DNA from: Sphingomonas sp. CL5.1
Lineage (GTDB): Bacteria > Pseudomonadota > Alphaproteobacteria > Sphingomonadales > Sphingomonadaceae
DNA: 64,000 nt
Reading direction: 5' to 3'
Assembly (NCBI RefSeq): GCF_013344685.1
Contig: NZ_CP050137.1
Span: 3,651,001 to 3,715,000 of the forward strand
Positions 1-9,041 of this stretch are shown here, in pieces. The notes under the pieces are model-generated. The model saw nothing but the letters and a program-made list of their open reading frames with translations. It made no database searches and was not told the DNA's origin. The translations under genes and the position numbers were made by a program. Each line of letters begins with the position of its first letter. Positions within the stretch are counted from its first letter, which is position 1.

Positions 1-1081
1 AATGATGCGTCGTGGTGGCGGGATGGGTCATCAACGACCGCGAATCGCCGATATTGTTCGAGATGTCGATCAGTTGCAGCGCGTCGAGCAGCGCATGGGC
101 CTGCCTGCGCCCGCCATCCACCTCGAACGCGAAGATCGGGCCGGCGGCATCCATCTGCGACATGGCGAGATTGTGCTGCGGGTGGCTCGGCAGGCCGGGA
201 TGCAGCACCTGCGGCACGCGGCCTTCCATGAAGCGCGCGACCTTCATCGCATTCTCCGACTGCTGGCGCGCGCGCAGGTCCAGCGTCTCCAGCCCCTTCA
301 GCACCACCCAGGCGTTGAATGGCGACAACGTCGGCCCGGTGTTGCGGGTGAAGGCGAGCAAGGTGTTCTCGACGAAATCCTTCGTCCCGCACACCGCGCC
401 GGCGAGGACGCGGCCCTGCCCGTCCATCAGCTTGGTCGCGGAATAGGCCGTCACGTCCGCGCCGAACTCCAGCGGGCGCTGGAGCGCGGGGGTGGCGAAG
501 GCATTGTCGACCACCGAGGTGATCCCCCGCTCCCGCGCGATGCCGCACACGGCGCGCAGATCGACGATATCCATCGTCGGATTGGCCGGCGTCTCGAAGA
601 AGAACACCTTGGTTTCGGGCCGCGCCGCGTCGGCGAATGCCTGCGGGTCACGCGCGTCGATCACCGTCGTCGCGATGCCGAACTTCGGCAACAGGGTATC
701 GACCAGCCAGCGGCACGAGCCGAACGCCGCGCGGCCGGCGACGACGTGATCGCCCGCCTGGAGCTGGCACAACAGTACCGCCGTCATCGCCGCCATGCCG
801 GATGCCATGGTGCGGCACGCCTCCGCCCCTTCGAGCAGCGCGATCCGCTCCTCCAGCATCTGCACCGTGGGGTTCTGGAGCCGGGAATAGGTCATCCCCT
901 GCTGCTCGCCGGCAAAGCGCGCGGCGGCGTCGCCCGCGCAATCGTAAGTATAGCCGGAGGTGAGGAACAGCGCCTCGGACGTCTCGCCGAATTCCGATCG
1001 CATGGTGCCGCCACGGATCGCGCGGGTGGCAGGGCGCCAGTTGGTGGTGATCGAGCGGTCTTGTCCGGTGCGGCGTTTCAT
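1..1081 (-). CDS. metZ: O-succinylhomoserine sulfhydrylase (partial, C-terminus outside window)
   Basis: PLP-dependent enzyme of the Cys/Met metabolism family, expected to join O-succinylhomoserine and sulfide to give homocysteine in the cytoplasm. The ATG is at 1081 and 360 codons are visible; the gene runs off the left edge, so about 35-40 residues are missing. The Schiff-base lysine is Lys217 in SATKLMDGQG. The late motif SRSLMTHPATTTH is typical of MetZ rather than cystathionine gamma-synthase or MetY, although close paralogues cannot be fully separated by eye. It is divergent from the glycosyltransferase gene with an 85-bp gap. Together with metE further on, it implies sulfhydrylation-type methionine synthesis. 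Confidence 0.88.
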   Translation of the reverse strand, partial: MKRRTGQDRSITTNWRPATRAIRGGTMRSEFGETSEALFLTSGYTYDCAGDAAARFAGEQQGMTYSRLQNPTVQMLEERIALLEGAEACRTMASGMAAMTAVLLCQLQAGDHVVAGRAAFGSCRWLVDTLLPKFGIATTVIDARDPQAFADAARPETKVFFFETPANPTMDIVDLRAVCGIARERGITSVVDNAFATPALQRPLEFGADVTAYSATKLMDGQGRVLAGAVCGTKDFVENTLLAFTRNTGPTLSPFNAWVVLKGLETLDLRARQQSENAMKVARFMEGRVPQVLHPGLPSHPQHNLAMSQMDAAGPIFAFEVDGGRRQAHALLDALQLIDISNNIGDSRSLMTHPATTTHH

Positions 1082-1166
1082 GGCTTGCCCTTTGCCCGCA
1101 AACCGCCATCCACCGCAAGCGCCGTGGGCTTGTCGGCGCGACGCGCGCGGCGCTACAGCGCGAGGG

Positions 1167-2420
1167 ATGAGCGAGAGCATCCGGCGGACGGTCGACCCGT
1201 GGCTTCCCCGCAAGCCGCTGCCGGTGGCGATCCTGCTCGGCGCGGTGGCGGAGGCGCTGTTCCTCATCCGCGTCGGCATGCCGCACAAGATGGTGTTCGA
1301 CGAAATCTATTACGTCCCGGCGGCACGCACCTTCCTTGCCCGGTCGCGCCTGCTCAACGTCGAGCATCCCCCGCTCGCCAAGGAATTGATCGCGCTGGGC
1401 ATCCGTTTGCTGGGCGATTCGCCGCTTGGCTGGCGCTTCATGTCGACGCTGGCGGGCACGGCGACGGTGGTCGCGGTGTTCGCGATCGTCCAGTTGATGA
1501 CCGGGCGGCTGCGCGCGGCGCTGATCGCGGGCGTGCTGGCGATCCTCAACTTCACCATCTTCGTGCAGGCGCGGATCGCCACGCTCGACGTGTTCATGGC
1601 CGCCTTCCTCACGGTCGCGATCGCGATGATCGCCTGGGCGATGAAAAGCGGCGGCTGGGGGAAGTGGATCGCGGCGAGCGTGCTGCTCGGCGCGGCGACG
1701 GCGTGCAAATGGGCGGCGGCGCCCTATGTCGCCTTCGCCGCGCTGGCGTTCGTGCTGCTGAAGCGCGGCGACCCGCGCCGCTGGCCGGGGCTGCGCCCGC
1801 TGCCGGCACTGGCGCTGCTCGGCATCGTCTCGATCGCGACCTATTTCGCGACCTTCCTGCCGATCTTCCATTTCTCCGCCGACCCGCTGACCTGGCAAGG
1901 GCTGCTGCCACTCCAGAAATACATGTACGAGCAGCAGGTGCAGGTGCTGCCGTCGCACATCTATCAATCGAGCTGGTGGTCGTGGCCGCTGCTGATCCGG
2001 CCGATCTGGTATCTCTACGAGCCAATCGAGGGCGCCCAGCGCGGCATATTGATGATCGGCAATCCGCTCATCATGTGGAGCGGGCTGGTCGCGGTGGCGG
2101 CGTGCCTGTGGGGCTGGCTCAAGTCGCGCAGCCCGCGCCTGCTCGCCGCCTTCGCCCTGTGGACGGCGAGCGTGGCGATCTTCGCGATCATCCCCAAGTC
2201 ACTGGGATTCTATTATTATTACTACCCGTCCAGCATCTTCCTGGTGATCGCCATCGCCGCCGCCTTCGATCACTGGCGCGATCGGCTCGGGCGGTGGGAC
2301 ACGGGCTTCACGCTCGCGGCTTTGGTGCTGGCGCTGTATTTCTTCCCCGCGCTGTCGGCCCTGCCGCTCGACGGGCCGAAGGCGTTCCATCACTGGACCT
2401 GGCTGCCCTCGTGGGTGTGA
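1167..2420 (+). CDS. PMT-type membrane glycosyltransferase (dolichyl-phosphate-mannose mannosyltransferase family)
   Basis: Polytopic membrane protein of 417 residues in the GT39/ArnT-like GT-C superfamily, which moves a sugar from a polyprenyl-phosphate donor to a protein or lipid on the periplasmic side. The acidic catalytic pair is Asp45-Glu46 in MVFDEIYYV in the first loop, followed by the conserved EHPPLAK at 66-72. Many hydrophobic segments follow. I chose the ATG at 1167 because family similarity begins just after it and the reading frame upstream is antisense to metZ. The acceptor is unknown. The gene ends 10 bp from the convergent leuB stop. Confidence 0.8.
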   Translation: MSESIRRTVDPWLPRKPLPVAILLGAVAEALFLIRVGMPHKMVFDEIYYVPAARTFLARSRLLNVEHPPLAKELIALGIRLLGDSPLGWRFMSTLAGTATVVAVFAIVQLMTGRLRAALIAGVLAILNFTIFVQARIATLDVFMAAFLTVAIAMIAWAMKSGGWGKWIAASVLLGAATACKWAAAPYVAFAALAFVLLKRGDPRRWPGLRPLPALALLGIVSIATYFATFLPIFHFSADPLTWQGLLPLQKYMYEQQVQVLPSHIYQSSWWSWPLLIRPIWYLYEPIEGAQRGILMIGNPLIMWSGLVAVAACLWGWLKSRSPRLLAAFALWTASVAIFAIIPKSLGFYYYYYPSSIFLVIAIAAAFDHWRDRLGRWDTGFTLAALVLALYFFPALSALPLDGPKAFHHWTWLPSWV

Positions 2421-2430
2421 GGCGACGGGG

Positions 2431-3474
2431 TCAGAGCGCCGCCAGCACCGCCTCGCCCATCTCGCGCGTCGAGCAGGCACCGCCGAGATCGCCCGTCCGC
2501 TTGCCCGAGGCGAGCGCCGCCGCCACCGCCGCCTCGACGCGATCGGCCGCGTCCGCCTGCCCGAGCGAGTGGCGCAGCATCATCGCGGCTGAGAGGATCG
2601 CGGCGCACGGATTCGCCTTCCCCTGCCCGGCGATATCGGGCGCGGAGCCGTGGATCGGCTCATACAATCCCTTGCCCGCCGCATCGAGCGAGGCCGACGG
2701 CAGCAGCCCGATCGAACCGACGCACATGCTCGCCTGATCGGACAGGATATCCCCGAACAGATTGCCGGTCACGATCACGTCGAACTGCCCCGGCGAACGC
2801 ACGAGTTGCATGGCGGCATTGTCGACATACATATGGGTCAGCTCGACATCGGCATAGTCCGCCGCCGTCTCGATCACCACGTCGCGCCAGAGCTGCGAGG
2901 TTTCCAGCACATTGGCCTTGTCTACCGAGCACAATTTGCCGCGCCGCCGCCGCGCCGCCTCGAAACCGGCGACGGCGATGCGGCGCACCTCCGCCTCGTC
3001 ATAGCTCATCACGTCATAGCCCTGGCGCAGGCCGGCGGGGGTGGTGCGCATCCCCTTCTCGCCGAAATAGACATCACCGTTCAGTTCGCGGACGATCAGC
3101 AGGTCGATCGCGCGCGCCACTTCGGGGCGAAGCGCGGAGGCGTCCTCCAGCCCGGCGAACAATTTCGCAGGACGAAGGTTGGCGAACAGGGTGAGTTCCT
3201 TGCGCAGCCCGAGGATCGCCTGCTCCGGGCGCAAATGTCGCTCCAGCGAGTCGCAGGCCGGATCGCCGACCGCGCCGAACAGGATCGCATCCGCGCGCCG
3301 CGCCACGTCGAGCGTCTCCGGCGGCAGCGGGTGCCCGGTCGTGTGATAGGCCGCGCCGCCGACCAGCGCCTCCTCGAACGACAGGTCCAGCCCGAGCGCC
3401 TCCAGCACGCGCCGCGCCTCGGTGGTTACTTCGGGGCCGATGCCGTCGCCGGCGAGGATCGCGATCGTTGCCAT
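2431..3474 (-). CDS. leuB: 3-isopropylmalate dehydrogenase
   Basis: NAD-dependent oxidative decarboxylation of 3-isopropylmalate, the third step of leucine synthesis. The protein has 347 residues, the normal family length. It opens with [15 protein letters not shown] and carries [16 protein letters not shown] (substrate loop) and [15 protein letters not shown] (metal-binding aspartates and nucleotide contacts). ATG at 3474 is preceded by AAGGGA at a suitable distance. It lies 45 bp downstream of recO on the same strand and may be read from its own promoter in that gap. leuC and leuD are not in the window. Confidence 0.96.
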   Translation of the reverse strand: MATIAILAGDGIGPEVTTEARRVLEALGLDLSFEEALVGGAAYHTTGHPLPPETLDVARRADAILFGAVGDPACDSLERHLRPEQAILGLRKELTLFANLRPAKLFAGLEDASALRPEVARAIDLLIVRELNGDVYFGEKGMRTTPAGLRQGYDVMSYDEAEVRRIAVAGFEAARRRRGKLCSVDKANVLETSQLWRDVVIETAADYADVELTHMYVDNAAMQLVRSPGQFDVIVTGNLFGDILSDQASMCVGSIGLLPSASLDAAGKGLYEPIHGSAPDIAGQGKANPCAAILSAAMMLRHSLGQADAADRVEAAVAAALASGKRTGDLGGACSTREMGEAVLAAL

Positions 3475-3519
3475 GAGAGTCCCTTTCGTTCGGGCAGCGC
3501 TCTTACGGCGTAATCGGGG

Positions 3520-4251
3520 TCACGCAACCGCCCTTTTCAGCCGGTCGAGCAGCCGCGCGCGGGCAACCAGCGGCTCGGCGCGGCGGTCGGTCAGCACATC
3601 GCGGGCGAGGAAATGGCCGGTGAGATCGAGCGCGGCGAGCACATCGTCCCACCCCGCCTCGCCGCCTTCGCGCATGAAGGAGGGCAGCGCGAACAGCCGC
3701 GATTCATATCCCGCCGCCGCCGCGCGACTCACCGCCGCGCCGCTTTTCGGGCTGACGAAGGCGAGATCGTCCGCCCCGCCCGTCGCCACGCAGCGATCGA
3801 GATCAAGGCCGAAGCCGAGTTCGGCGAGCAGCAGCAATTCGTAGCGCGCGATGCTCCCCGCCCAGCCGCGCGCGGCCGGCGCGGCCTCGATCGCGTCGAG
3901 CACCCCGGCCAGCGCGGCGTGGAGGCGCGGAAAGGGCTGCGCCTCGGGCAAGGCGACGGCGGTGAGCGCGGCTAGCCACTCGATCGCGGCGGCGGGCAGC
4001 GGCGCGGCGAACAGGGCTGCGCGGCTGTGGAGCAACTCGACCGTCAGCACGGGTAGCTGCTCGTCGCTGCGCGCGCGCCACTCGCCCCGGATCAGGTTCG
4101 CCGGCTGGAGGATCGGCCCGATGCGGCGCGAGCGGCCGCCGCGCACATAACCCGCCCGCACCCCGTCCGCCGGGGTCAGCGCGCGCGCCACCGCGCCATG
4201 TTCGCCATGCGCGCGAACCGCGAGGACGATGGCATCGGCGATCAGGTGCAT
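3520..4251 (-). CDS. recO: DNA repair protein RecO
   Basis: Mediator of RecA loading in the RecF pathway; RecO anneals ssDNA and works with RecR. The 243-residue protein has the N-terminal OB-fold start ([21 protein letters not shown]) and the HGEHG.V pattern seen in RecO, then a helical C-terminal domain. The family zinc-binding cysteines are largely absent: only one Cys is seen, near the middle (DRCVATGG). This is common among alphaproteobacterial RecO. ATG at 4251. It is 33 bp downstream of the GNAT gene and may share its transcript. Confidence 0.9.
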   Translation of the reverse strand: MHLIADAIVLAVRAHGEHGAVARALTPADGVRAGYVRGGRSRRIGPILQPANLIRGEWRARSDEQLPVLTVELLHSRAALFAAPLPAAAIEWLAALTAVALPEAQPFPRLHAALAGVLDAIEAAPAARGWAGSIARYELLLLAELGFGLDLDRCVATGGADDLAFVSPKSGAAVSRAAAAGYESRLFALPSFMREGGEAGWDDVLAALDLTGHFLARDVLTDRRAEPLVARARLLDRLKRAVA

Positions 4252-4284
4252 GACGGCGAATGTAGGCGGGCGCGGCGGCGCGCG

Positions 4285-5163
4285 CTATCGCCGTATGCGT
4301 CGGGCGAGGCCAGCCAGCGCGGGCGTCCGCGCGGCGCGTGAGGCGACCCGCATCGCCGCGTCGAACCCGCCGACCGCCGCCACCGCCGCGCGGTTGGCGA
4401 GCGTCGGACGGAGCAGCAGCAGGTCGCGGCAGGCCACGCCACCGCTCGCCAGCGCGCGCTTGTGCTGTCCCTCACCCTCGGTGAAGTCGAAGCGGTGGAA
4501 GCGATCGTCGAACAAGCCCATCAGCGCCTCGCCCAGAAGCACGCTCCCCGGCGACAGCGCATTGTGCGCCGGATCGTGGCCGACGTGCTCATAGCGCAGG
4601 GTATCGCCATCCGCGCCGCACCACAGATAGGCGATCGGCCGGTCGTGGAGGAACATCAGCCACGCGCGCACCTCGTCCCGCGCCGCCGCCTCCGTGCCGT
4701 GCGCGGGATCGTCCGGCAGCCCCGCGCCCATCAACCGCTCCTGATAGGTGGTGGCGGAAACGGCGCGGGCGAGCGGATGGAACACCGCCAGCTCCGCCGG
4801 CGTGCGATAGCGGCGCACGTCGAGCCGTCCACCGTTCGCCGCCGCCAGCTTCCGCGCCTTGCGCTTCAGCGTCGCGCGCGCCTGCCCCGAAAGCCCGGCG
4901 CGCCACGCATCCGCGCCTGCCGCGAGATCGACATGATAGCGGACGTAGCGCTGGCGGACGAAGGAGATGCCCGGCCATTGGAGCGCGACTGACTCCGGCA
5001 GCGAGGTAACGAGGAAGCCGTCCGCCCGCCCGTCGAGCGGCGGCAGTGCGGGCGCCGCGCCGGCCAGCGCCTGATCGAGCGACAACGCCACGCGGACGAG
5101 CCGGCGCGGTATCTCGCCGAGAGTGCGCGCGCCGATCTGGAACCTGAGCGCGCTGGCGCTCAC
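4285..5163 (-). CDS. GNAT/FemAB-like acyltransferase (BcsL/CelD type)
   Basis: Protein of 292 residues with the two-lobed GNAT arrangement of the CelD/BcsL and FemAB-like acyltransferases, which usually modify exopolysaccharide or peptidoglycan precursors. A basic helix (QARATLKRKARKLA) precedes the first lobe. The second lobe contains IAYLWCGADGDTLRYEHVGHDP and the acetyl-CoA-type segment SPGSVLLGEALM. I chose the GTG at 5163 because it overlaps the TGA of the upstream deacetylase gene as GTGA, the coupling pattern used elsewhere here. A longer frame from 5193 exists but overlaps that gene by 34 bp. The substrate is unknown. Confidence 0.7.
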   Translation of the reverse strand: MSASALRFQIGARTLGEIPRRLVRVALSLDQALAGAAPALPPLDGRADGFLVTSLPESVALQWPGISFVRQRYVRYHVDLAAGADAWRAGLSGQARATLKRKARKLAAANGGRLDVRRYRTPAELAVFHPLARAVSATTYQERLMGAGLPDDPAHGTEAAARDEVRAWLMFLHDRPIAYLWCGADGDTLRYEHVGHDPAHNALSPGSVLLGEALMGLFDDRFHRFDFTEGEGQHKRALASGGVACRDLLLLRPTLANRAAVAAVGGFDAAMRVASRAARTPALAGLARRIRR

Positions 5164-6107
5164 ACCGCGCGTTCCTCGACGATGTTCGACCATGCCTGCT
5201 CCACCTGCCGAAGGCGACGGCGGCTATAGTGCGGCGGCAGCGGCAGGTCGTCGCGGTCGAGCGGCAGCGTCGGGCGATCGATGAAATGCGCGGTCGGTGC
5301 CTCGGCGCGGCGCGCGTCGAGCAGCGCGCACAATTGCGCGAAGCGGCGCGTGTGGATCATGTTCGGGCGCGTCCCGCCACGCACCGCCAGCTCGAAGCTG
5401 TGACCGACGATGGTGGTCGCGACATGGCCGGCGGCGATCGCATGATCGAGCGCGGCGGCCTGTTCACGAATAGACAGCGCACAGACCTGGAACGGGCGGC
5501 GCTGATCCGGTTGATCCTCGATCACCGTCACCGGCACCTCGACCACGCCGTGCCGCGCGACCGGCGCGATCCGCGCCGGCGACAGGCCGATCGCGCTGGG
5601 CCACGGGTGTTCAGCGCCGTTGTGACTGCTGTCGTAGGCGAAACCGAGCGACGCCAGCGTGAGGAGCGTATCGTCGTTCGCGGCGTAACTGCCGCCGCGG
5701 AAGGCGATCGGCAACGGCGCGCCGGCTTCGGCCAGCAATTCCATGCCGCAGACGATCAGGTCGCGCTGCACGTTGCGCGGAAAGGCGCTCAGCTCGAACG
5801 CATCGTGCAGCCCGCGATCCTCCAGCGAAGCGCCGCGCCAATTGGGGTGGAGATGAAGCTGCACCTCCTGCCCCGCCGCCAGCACCGCCGAGACGACCGC
5901 GCGAAGCTGCGCGATGCCATAGACCAGCGCGGGCATCGGATCGACGAAGAAGGTCGCCTTCAGCCGATGCCGCGCGAGCAGATCGAGCTGATGCGCGATT
6001 CCCACCCCCGCCGGCTCGAGCGACCGCGCGACCACCTCCTCCGGCGGCAGGCCGGCGGCATGGTGCCTCCAGCTCAGCTCGGTGTCGATCGTCAGAAAAA
6101 CGTGCAT
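5160..6107 (-). CDS. Polysaccharide deacetylase-family (NodB-homology) protein
   Basis: Protein of 315 residues starting MHVFLTIDTELSWRHH, with the NodB fold motifs: catalytic and metal Asp in TIDTE near residues 7-10, the metal-binding histidines in VQLHLHP, and FRGGSYAAND as motif 3. No signal peptide is evident, so action on a cytoplasmic or lipid-linked sugar is possible. The ATG at 6107 was chosen because the family similarity begins there; the frame stays open to 6485 but that part is antisense-like. The stop overlaps the GNAT start by 4 bp, suggesting that deacetylation and re-acylation of the same sugar are coupled (inference). Confidence 0.75.
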   Translation of the reverse strand: MHVFLTIDTELSWRHHAAGLPPEEVVARSLEPAGVGIAHQLDLLARHRLKATFFVDPMPALVYGIAQLRAVVSAVLAAGQEVQLHLHPNWRGASLEDRGLHDAFELSAFPRNVQRDLIVCGMELLAEAGAPLPIAFRGGSYAANDDTLLTLASLGFAYDSSHNGAEHPWPSAIGLSPARIAPVARHGVVEVPVTVIEDQPDQRRPFQVCALSIREQAAALDHAIAAGHVATTIVGHSFELAVRGGTRPNMIHTRRFAQLCALLDARRAEAPTAHFIDRPTLPLDRDDLPLPPHYSRRRLRQVEQAWSNIVEERAV

Positions 6108-6183
6108 CCCGCCAAAGGTATATGATGCGGGGATGAACAAACCGGAAAGGCCGGACGGCCCGGAATCCAATGAATTGCGACGA

Positions 6184-8979
6184 TCAGGGCACGATCCCGT
6201 AGCGGCTGTAGTCCCGATCGATCCGTGGCGACAGGAGTCGCGCCGCCGCGAGATCGGCCTCGCCTTCCTTCGTCTTTCCGGCCCGCCGACGGACCACCCC
6301 GCGCATGTAGAGGCTGGCCGCCAGATCGGGATCAATCGCCAGCGCCGCGTCAAGATCGGCGAGCGCGTCATCCAGCCGCCCCATGCGGAAATAGACCATC
6401 GCCCGGCTGTCCAGAGCCTGCGACGCGCCGTCGGCCAACTCGATCGCGCGGGTGCAGTCCTTGAGCGCGCTGTCCATCCCGACATTGCCGACGCCCTTCA
6501 GCCAGCACCGGCTGTTGAGCAGATCGGCATCGCCCGGTTTCAGCGCGATCGCGCTGTCCATCGTCTCGATCGCGCCGTCCTTGTCGCCAAGGCGCATCTG
6601 GAGATCAGCCTTCACCGCCATATAGGCGGCGCGGTTCTTGCCGCCCTGATCGATCCGCTCCTGCACCAGATCGAACGCCGCATCCTTCTCGCCATGCTCG
6701 GCGCGGGCGTCGGCGAGCCGCATGAGCGCATTGTCGTCCGACGGATCGAGCCTGTTCGCCTCCACCGCGTCGGCCAGCGCCTTGTCGTCGTTGCCTAGGC
6801 CCGCATAGAGGCTGGCGCGCTTCAGATAGGTCTGGGCGTCCGGCTCGAGCGCCAACGCCTTGTCGAGATCGGCAATCGCCGCCTTTCGGTCGTAGATTTT
6901 CTCAAGGAACCAGGCGCGGTTGAGGTAGCCCTCCCGCTCGTCCGGCCGCGCCGCGATATCGCGTGCGTAGATCGCGAGGATCGGCTCCAGCCGCCGCTCG
7001 CGCCGCGCGGCGGCGATCTCTTCCCACGAACTGGGGTAGTCCGCAGGCGCCACCGCGCGCGGCAGGTTCGCCTTGGCCGCGCTCAGCCGCCGCTTCTCGG
7101 CCGGGATATCGGCGGCGGCGATCTCCGCACCAGTGTTGATCGCCGCGTCATTGACGGTGATCCACTCGCCGTCCTGACTGACGGAGCGATCGATCGCGTT
7201 GCCGCCCAGCGTCGCCTTGTCCGCCTTCGTCCCGTCGATGACGAAACCCGCCGCCCCGCGCGGCAACCGCAGTCGCGCGCGGATGGCGATATAGGATGGC
7301 CCGTCGGTCCTGACCGGAATGTCCTTCCACGCGGTGCGTGCGCGATCCGGGCTGAAATCGATCGCCCCCACCACGCGATCGAGCGAGAGCCGCCAGCGTT
7401 CGTTCTCGCGCTCCCAGTTCGGGTAGGCCAGTCCGGTAATCGCGACGCGCGCGGTGCCGGCGGCATCGTCGAAGGAGATGTCCTGCGACACGACCTTCAC
7501 ATTCTTGTCGTATGAGCCGATCAGGGAACGCGCGAGCTTGTCGATATCGTCCTTGCTGCCCTGCGCCCTGGCCAACCGCGTCATCTCCGCCAGAGCGCCC
7601 TTCAGCGTCACCGTCGCGTCGAACGGCGCGGGCAGGCCGATGCCGGCGCTCTGGTCGTAATTCATGGCGACCGCGATATCTGGGCGAGCAGGCGCGCGCA
7701 GGTCGATCCGCATCGGCTCGGCGCCGCCCGCCCGCACCGGCAGGACATAGCCAAGCCCCGGCGTGTCATGGATATCGGCCAGCCGCGCGCCGGCGCCGGT
7801 CCCGTCGAGCCACAACGTCTCGCCGTTCACCGTCGCGCGGACGAACACATGGTCGAACGCCGCCGCGCCGGGCAACCGCGTCGGCACCATGTCGCCAAGC
7901 TTGGAATTGGCGAGCACCGGCTCCGCCTCGATCCCCAGCTCGTGGAGCAGGACGAGCAGCAACAGCGTCTTCGCCTTGCAGTCGCCGTAGCGCCCCTCCC
8001 AAGTCTTGGCCGGCGACTGGGGCACGTAATTGCCGGTGTCCATGCCCATGAGCAAATAGCGGATCTTCTCCTGCACCAGTTGCAGCGCGAGCGCGGCGCG
8101 CTTGAGCGGATCGCTCTCGGCCGCCTTGATCCGCGCGACCTCCGCCGCGAGCGGGCTGCCGGGCGCGATCAGCCCCTCCGTCGCGTAGAGCGGCGCCATC
8201 ACCTTCGACACCGCCGCCCAGTCGGCGAAGCTGCTCGCCTCGATGATCGGCAGCTTGGCGAAACGGGCCGGCGCGTCGGTCGGCATGTCCGGCTGCTTGG
8301 GCAGCGGGAGGGTCACGTCGAGCGTATCGTAGCCGTTCTCCACCACCGGCCGCGCTGACAGCCCGTCGACATAGGATTTCCACCGCACGTCGCTTTTCGC
8401 CGGCCACGACAGGCGGACGCGTGCGAACCCCACCCGCGTCGGGGCGAACATCAGGGGCGCGAACGCCTGCATGTCGCCCTTCAGCGTCGGATCGCGGCGC
8501 GTGACGGAGAAGGCGAGATGCAGCACGTCGCCGACGCGCAGGCCCTCGACCGGCATGGTCGCGGTCAGCCGGCCATCGAGGATGCGCTGCTCCATGCCCT
8601 GCTCGCGGCGCAGCACGGTCAACGGATTGCCGCCCTTGATGAGGTCGATGTGCTCGGCGCCGCGGATGATCTCGGCGCGGTGGACGATCAGGTCGCCCTG
8701 CGACGGCTGCCATTGAAGCTGGATCGTGCCGATGCTGCCCAGTGCCTCGGTCGAGGCGGCGCGGGCGGCGGATTCGACATAGGACCAGACGCGCCCGTCC
8801 TCCAGCCGCTGCTGGTTGTCGAACAGCAGCAACACCGGCGCGTCGCCGGTCAGCTTCGCGGCGTCGACGGCAGGCGCCGGCTTCACCCATGCCGGCGCCG
8901 GCTGATACAACGGCTTTTCCCCCGCCTGTGCCATCGCGCTGGTGACAAGCAAGGCAACGAACAACGGCAAGCGCCGCAT
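6184..8979 (-). CDS. DUF3857 / transglutaminase-like / TPR exported protein
   Basis: Exported protein of 931 residues. Residues 1-19 form a signal peptide (ends SAMAQAG). A DUF3857 domain occupies about 50-230. A transglutaminase-like domain follows with Cys334 in YGDCKAKT, His in AAFDHVFV and Asp in LWLDGTG, so the Cys-His-Asp triad is complete. The last third (about 640-920) holds tetratricopeptide repeats, for example REGYLNRAWFLEKIYDRKAA and KADLQMRLGDKDGAIETMD. The family is common in Sphingomonadales and Bacteroidetes, with unknown substrate. The gene stands alone between the deacetylase and uvrC, and lies 62 bp from uvrC. Confidence 0.82.
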   Translation of the reverse strand: MRRLPLFVALLVTSAMAQAGEKPLYQPAPAWVKPAPAVDAAKLTGDAPVLLLFDNQQRLEDGRVWSYVESAARAASTEALGSIGTIQLQWQPSQGDLIVHRAEIIRGAEHIDLIKGGNPLTVLRREQGMEQRILDGRLTATMPVEGLRVGDVLHLAFSVTRRDPTLKGDMQAFAPLMFAPTRVGFARVRLSWPAKSDVRWKSYVDGLSARPVVENGYDTLDVTLPLPKQPDMPTDAPARFAKLPIIEASSFADWAAVSKVMAPLYATEGLIAPGSPLAAEVARIKAAESDPLKRAALALQLVQEKIRYLLMGMDTGNYVPQSPAKTWEGRYGDCKAKTLLLLVLLHELGIEAEPVLANSKLGDMVPTRLPGAAAFDHVFVRATVNGETLWLDGTGAGARLADIHDTPGLGYVLPVRAGGAEPMRIDLRAPARPDIAVAMNYDQSAGIGLPAPFDATVTLKGALAEMTRLARAQGSKDDIDKLARSLIGSYDKNVKVVSQDISFDDAAGTARVAITGLAYPNWERENERWRLSLDRVVGAIDFSPDRARTAWKDIPVRTDGPSYIAIRARLRLPRGAAGFVIDGTKADKATLGGNAIDRSVSQDGEWITVNDAAINTGAEIAAADIPAEKRRLSAAKANLPRAVAPADYPSSWEEIAAARRERRLEPILAIYARDIAARPDEREGYLNRAWFLEKIYDRKAAIADLDKALALEPDAQTYLKRASLYAGLGNDDKALADAVEANRLDPSDDNALMRLADARAEHGEKDAAFDLVQERIDQGGKNRAAYMAVKADLQMRLGDKDGAIETMDSAIALKPGDADLLNSRCWLKGVGNVGMDSALKDCTRAIELADGASQALDSRAMVYFRMGRLDDALADLDAALAIDPDLAASLYMRGVVRRRAGKTKEGEADLAAARLLSPRIDRDYSRYGIVP

Positions 8980-9041
8980 ATATCCACTATCCCCCGGTTC
9001 TTACGCGCGGATGCTAGGCGGCGGGGCGGCCCGCCCGCAAC

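Noticed and set aside
2..2737. 911-codon plus-strand frame across metZ, the PMT gene and leuB
   Set aside because: It is antisense to metZ and leuB and out of frame with the PMT gene; the translation is low-complexity Arg/Ala/Gly-rich, a usual product of GC-rich codon bias.
5163..5193. Upstream start of the GNAT gene at 5193
   Set aside because: It would overlap the deacetylase gene by 34 bp and adds no conserved residues; GTG 5163 gives the standard 4-bp overlap.
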